From contig NZ_PPDE01000008.1 in the NCBI RefSeq assembly GCF_002959915.1, positions 682,001-746,000 of the forward strand: DNA of 64,000 nucleotides, read 5' to 3'. Source of the stretch: Veillonella atypica KON. Its GTDB lineage: Bacteria; Bacillota; Negativicutes; Veillonellales; Veillonellaceae. Made by a program: the position numbers and the translations under genes. The notes beneath the pieces were generated by a model. The model did no database searches, was not told the origin of the DNA, and worked only from the letters and a program-made list of their open reading frames with translations. Positions 62,660 through 64,000 of the stretch are shown in pieces; the stretch's first letter is position 1; every line of letters begins with the position of its first letter.

Positions 62660-63571
62660 TTACATACTATAAATATTTTGTGCCATAGATACCATTGCTC
62701 GAGTCATAAATTGAGAATAACTCATGACCTGCGAGGAATCTACAAGGTACACACGACGATTGGCGATGGCCTTAACGCCCTGCAAAGCAGGATCAGAGTA
62801 AAGCTGCTCTGCCGTTGCTGGCGTAGTACCATCTGATGTATAGGCCACAGAAGGAATAAAAATAATATCAGGGTTAGATTTTATTAAATCCTCTCTCGTC
62901 CCATTATCAAAAGGGCCTAACCCTATTTGAGTGGCTGCATTATTTACCTTCAAATAGTTACACATATCATCAAAGGTTGAACCCTTGCCGCCTGTTAAAC
63001 CAAATTGGGAATAAAACGCCACCAAAGGACGTTCTCCACTATGCTTATTGGTCAATTCTTCTACAGTTTTCAAATCTGCATCCATGCTGGCAATCATGGA
63101 TTCATCAGATGCATGTAATAGACCGGCAATCTCATGAATAGTAGCTTTTGCTTCTTGTACCGTAGTAGGCGTTTTATATACATAAACAGGAATCTGCATA
63201 TTGCGCATTTCCCCAATCGCATCTGGAGACATCCAATTGGGTACTAATACTAAATCTGGCTGTACAGAGAGCATGGACTCAGCAGATGCTTTCACATGTT
63301 TCTCTACCTTAGCCGACGCGTCGGGCACATTATTAGGTACCGTACCAACAGCGGCTACGCGACTTGGATCAACCAAGGATAGGACTATATCCTCTGTGCT
63401 AGCAGCAATAGGAACGATGTGCTTAGGTTCAGTCGGCACCGTAACAACAGTGCCTGTGCCATCCGTCACCTGATGTGTAGCGCCCGTAGTTTCCAGCTGT
63501 TTAGGACCACAGCCGAACACCAGAAGTACCATCATGACTATGGTACATATAATAGATATTCTTTGTTTCAT
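62660..63571 (-). CDS. ABC-type periplasmic binding lipoprotein (FecB/BtuF-type)
   Basis: The 303-residue protein has a lipobox LLVFGC (Cys about residue 21) and the TroA-like fold of class III binding proteins: HIVPIAASTEDIVLSLVDPS, VAAVGTVPNNV, VQPDLVLVPNWMSPDAI and DIIFIPSVAYTSD. These bind Fe-siderophores, haem or cobalamin in the periplasm. It lies 29 bp before the TonB receptor gene and 1 bp after the CobN-like stop. Its permease and ATPase are not in the window. Confidence 0.88.
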   Translation of the reverse strand: MKQRISIICTIVMMVLLVFGCGPKQLETTGATHQVTDGTGTVVTVPTEPKHIVPIAASTEDIVLSLVDPSRVAAVGTVPNNVPDASAKVEKHVKASAESMLSVQPDLVLVPNWMSPDAIGEMRNMQIPVYVYKTPTTVQEAKATIHEIAGLLHASDESMIASMDADLKTVEELTNKHSGERPLVAFYSQFGLTGGKGSTFDDMCNYLKVNNAATQIGLGPFDNGTREDLIKSNPDIIFIPSVAYTSDGTTPATAEQLYSDPALQGVKAIANRRVYLVDSSQVMSYSQFMTRAMVSMAQNIYSM

Positions 63572-63572
63572 A

Positions 63573-64000
63573 CTAACGACCTTCTATAACACCTTCTATG
63601 GAAATATATAAGGACTGCAAATTCTCTAGCATCTTTGGAGATGCATCCCAGTAGCCACGTTGAGCAGCTTCTAACAAAATTTCCGCAATGCGCTGCAAGG
63701 CCCACGGATTTACATCACGCATCCAGTCTTGCACCGTTGTATCTAAAGCATACTTGTTAGCATAACCTTCATAGACCCAATCGGGCACTATATCGCTCGT
63801 CGCATCCCAACCAAAGCTATGGGATACTACATTGGACATATCCGATGCACCTTTGTAACCATGATTCATCATGGCTTGAATGAATTTCGGGTTTTGTGTT
63901 TCCCCTTGCACAACGCGGCGCAGCTCATCCGACAATGACCGCATCACAACGCGGCTACGATCTGTGCTATCCCCCACATAGGCGCGAGGCGCACTGCCCT
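63573..64000 (-). CDS. CobN/BchH-like chelatase large subunit, C-terminal part (5' end outside window)
   Basis: The frame stays open to the right edge. Visible sequence includes SAPRAYVGDSTDRSRVVMRS, NPKFIQAMMNHGYKGASDMS, SFGWDATSDIVPDWVYEGYA and DVNPWALQRIAEILLEAAQR, which match the C-terminal end of CobN/magnesium chelatase H proteins. Beside a TonB receptor and a binding protein it recalls HmuS of Bacteroides-type haem operons, where a CobN homologue acts on haem; cobalt insertion is the alternative. It is the first visible gene of the uptake operon. Confidence 0.85.
   Translation of the reverse strand, partial: GSAPRAYVGDSTDRSRVVMRSLSDELRRVVQGETQNPKFIQAMMNHGYKGASDMSNVVSHSFGWDATSDIVPDWVYEGYANKYALDTTVQDWMRDVNPWALQRIAEILLEAAQRGYWDASPKMLENLQSLYISIEGVIEGR

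Overview
The window is chromosomal DNA from a Veillonella-like member of the Negativicutes (diderm Firmicutes). The main evidence is a complete sodium-pumping methylmalonyl-CoA decarboxylase operon in the order mmdA-D-E-C-B, including the 55-residue epsilon subunit, joined to the rest of the succinate-to-propionate pathway. A TonB-dependent outer-membrane receptor, an O-antigen ligase-type protein, low-GC codon use and strong AAGGAGG-type ribosome binding sites agree with this. The genus is inferred from gene content; no database was searched. Almost every gene is on the minus strand; clear plus-strand genes are tmcAL, a broken dinD-like gene and an ArsR-type regulator.

Layout. 1-8000: cell-shape cluster (radC, mreB, mreC, mreD, mrdA, minD, rodA) with maf and a PH-like membrane protein; minC and minE are absent from the usual place. 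8100-11300: ackA with a lipoprotein gene, divergent from tmcAL. 11400-13600: lspA-rluD-pyrR and a 2[4Fe-4S] ferredoxin. 14000-16200: SemiSWEET, an SLC13-type anion carrier and a small membrane protein. 16300-25500: the energy operon. Succinate is activated by CoA transfer from propionyl-CoA, isomerised by split methylmalonyl-CoA mutase (with chaperone MeaB), epimerised, and decarboxylated by MmdABCDE with export of Na+; propionyl-CoA is recycled by the CoA transferase. 25600-39200: O-antigen ligase, folC, valS, tatC, polyprenyl diphosphate synthase, engB, lon, clpX, clpP, tig. 39200-53200: housekeeping and solitary genes, including a RuBisCO-like protein, flavodoxin with a DUF3793-type gene, glnS, mscL with a zinc ribbon, an OLD-family nuclease, threonine synthase and a DyP peroxidase.

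53200-58600 is an accessory island with the look of a decayed prophage or integrative element: an XRE repressor/ImmA peptidase pair with a clear operator, a truncated DinD/BRO-type gene, an IS200-type insertion sequence, what may be an IS3-type end, an Abi/HEPN protein, and two copies of an unusual micro-module made of tiny membrane peptides translationally coupled to a 65-68-residue helix-turn-helix protein. Several of these genes are 27-39 codons long. The adjacent intergenic region holds a repeated unit and a perfect 21-bp inverted repeat that I cannot assign.

58600-64000: an ArsR-type regulator, a PLP aminotransferase, and a TonB receptor / periplasmic binding lipoprotein / CobN-like set that is probably a haem or corrinoid uptake locus running off the right edge. 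No rRNA, tRNA or CRISPR array was recognised. All coordinates and stem-loops were worked out by eye; promoters are consensus matches only.
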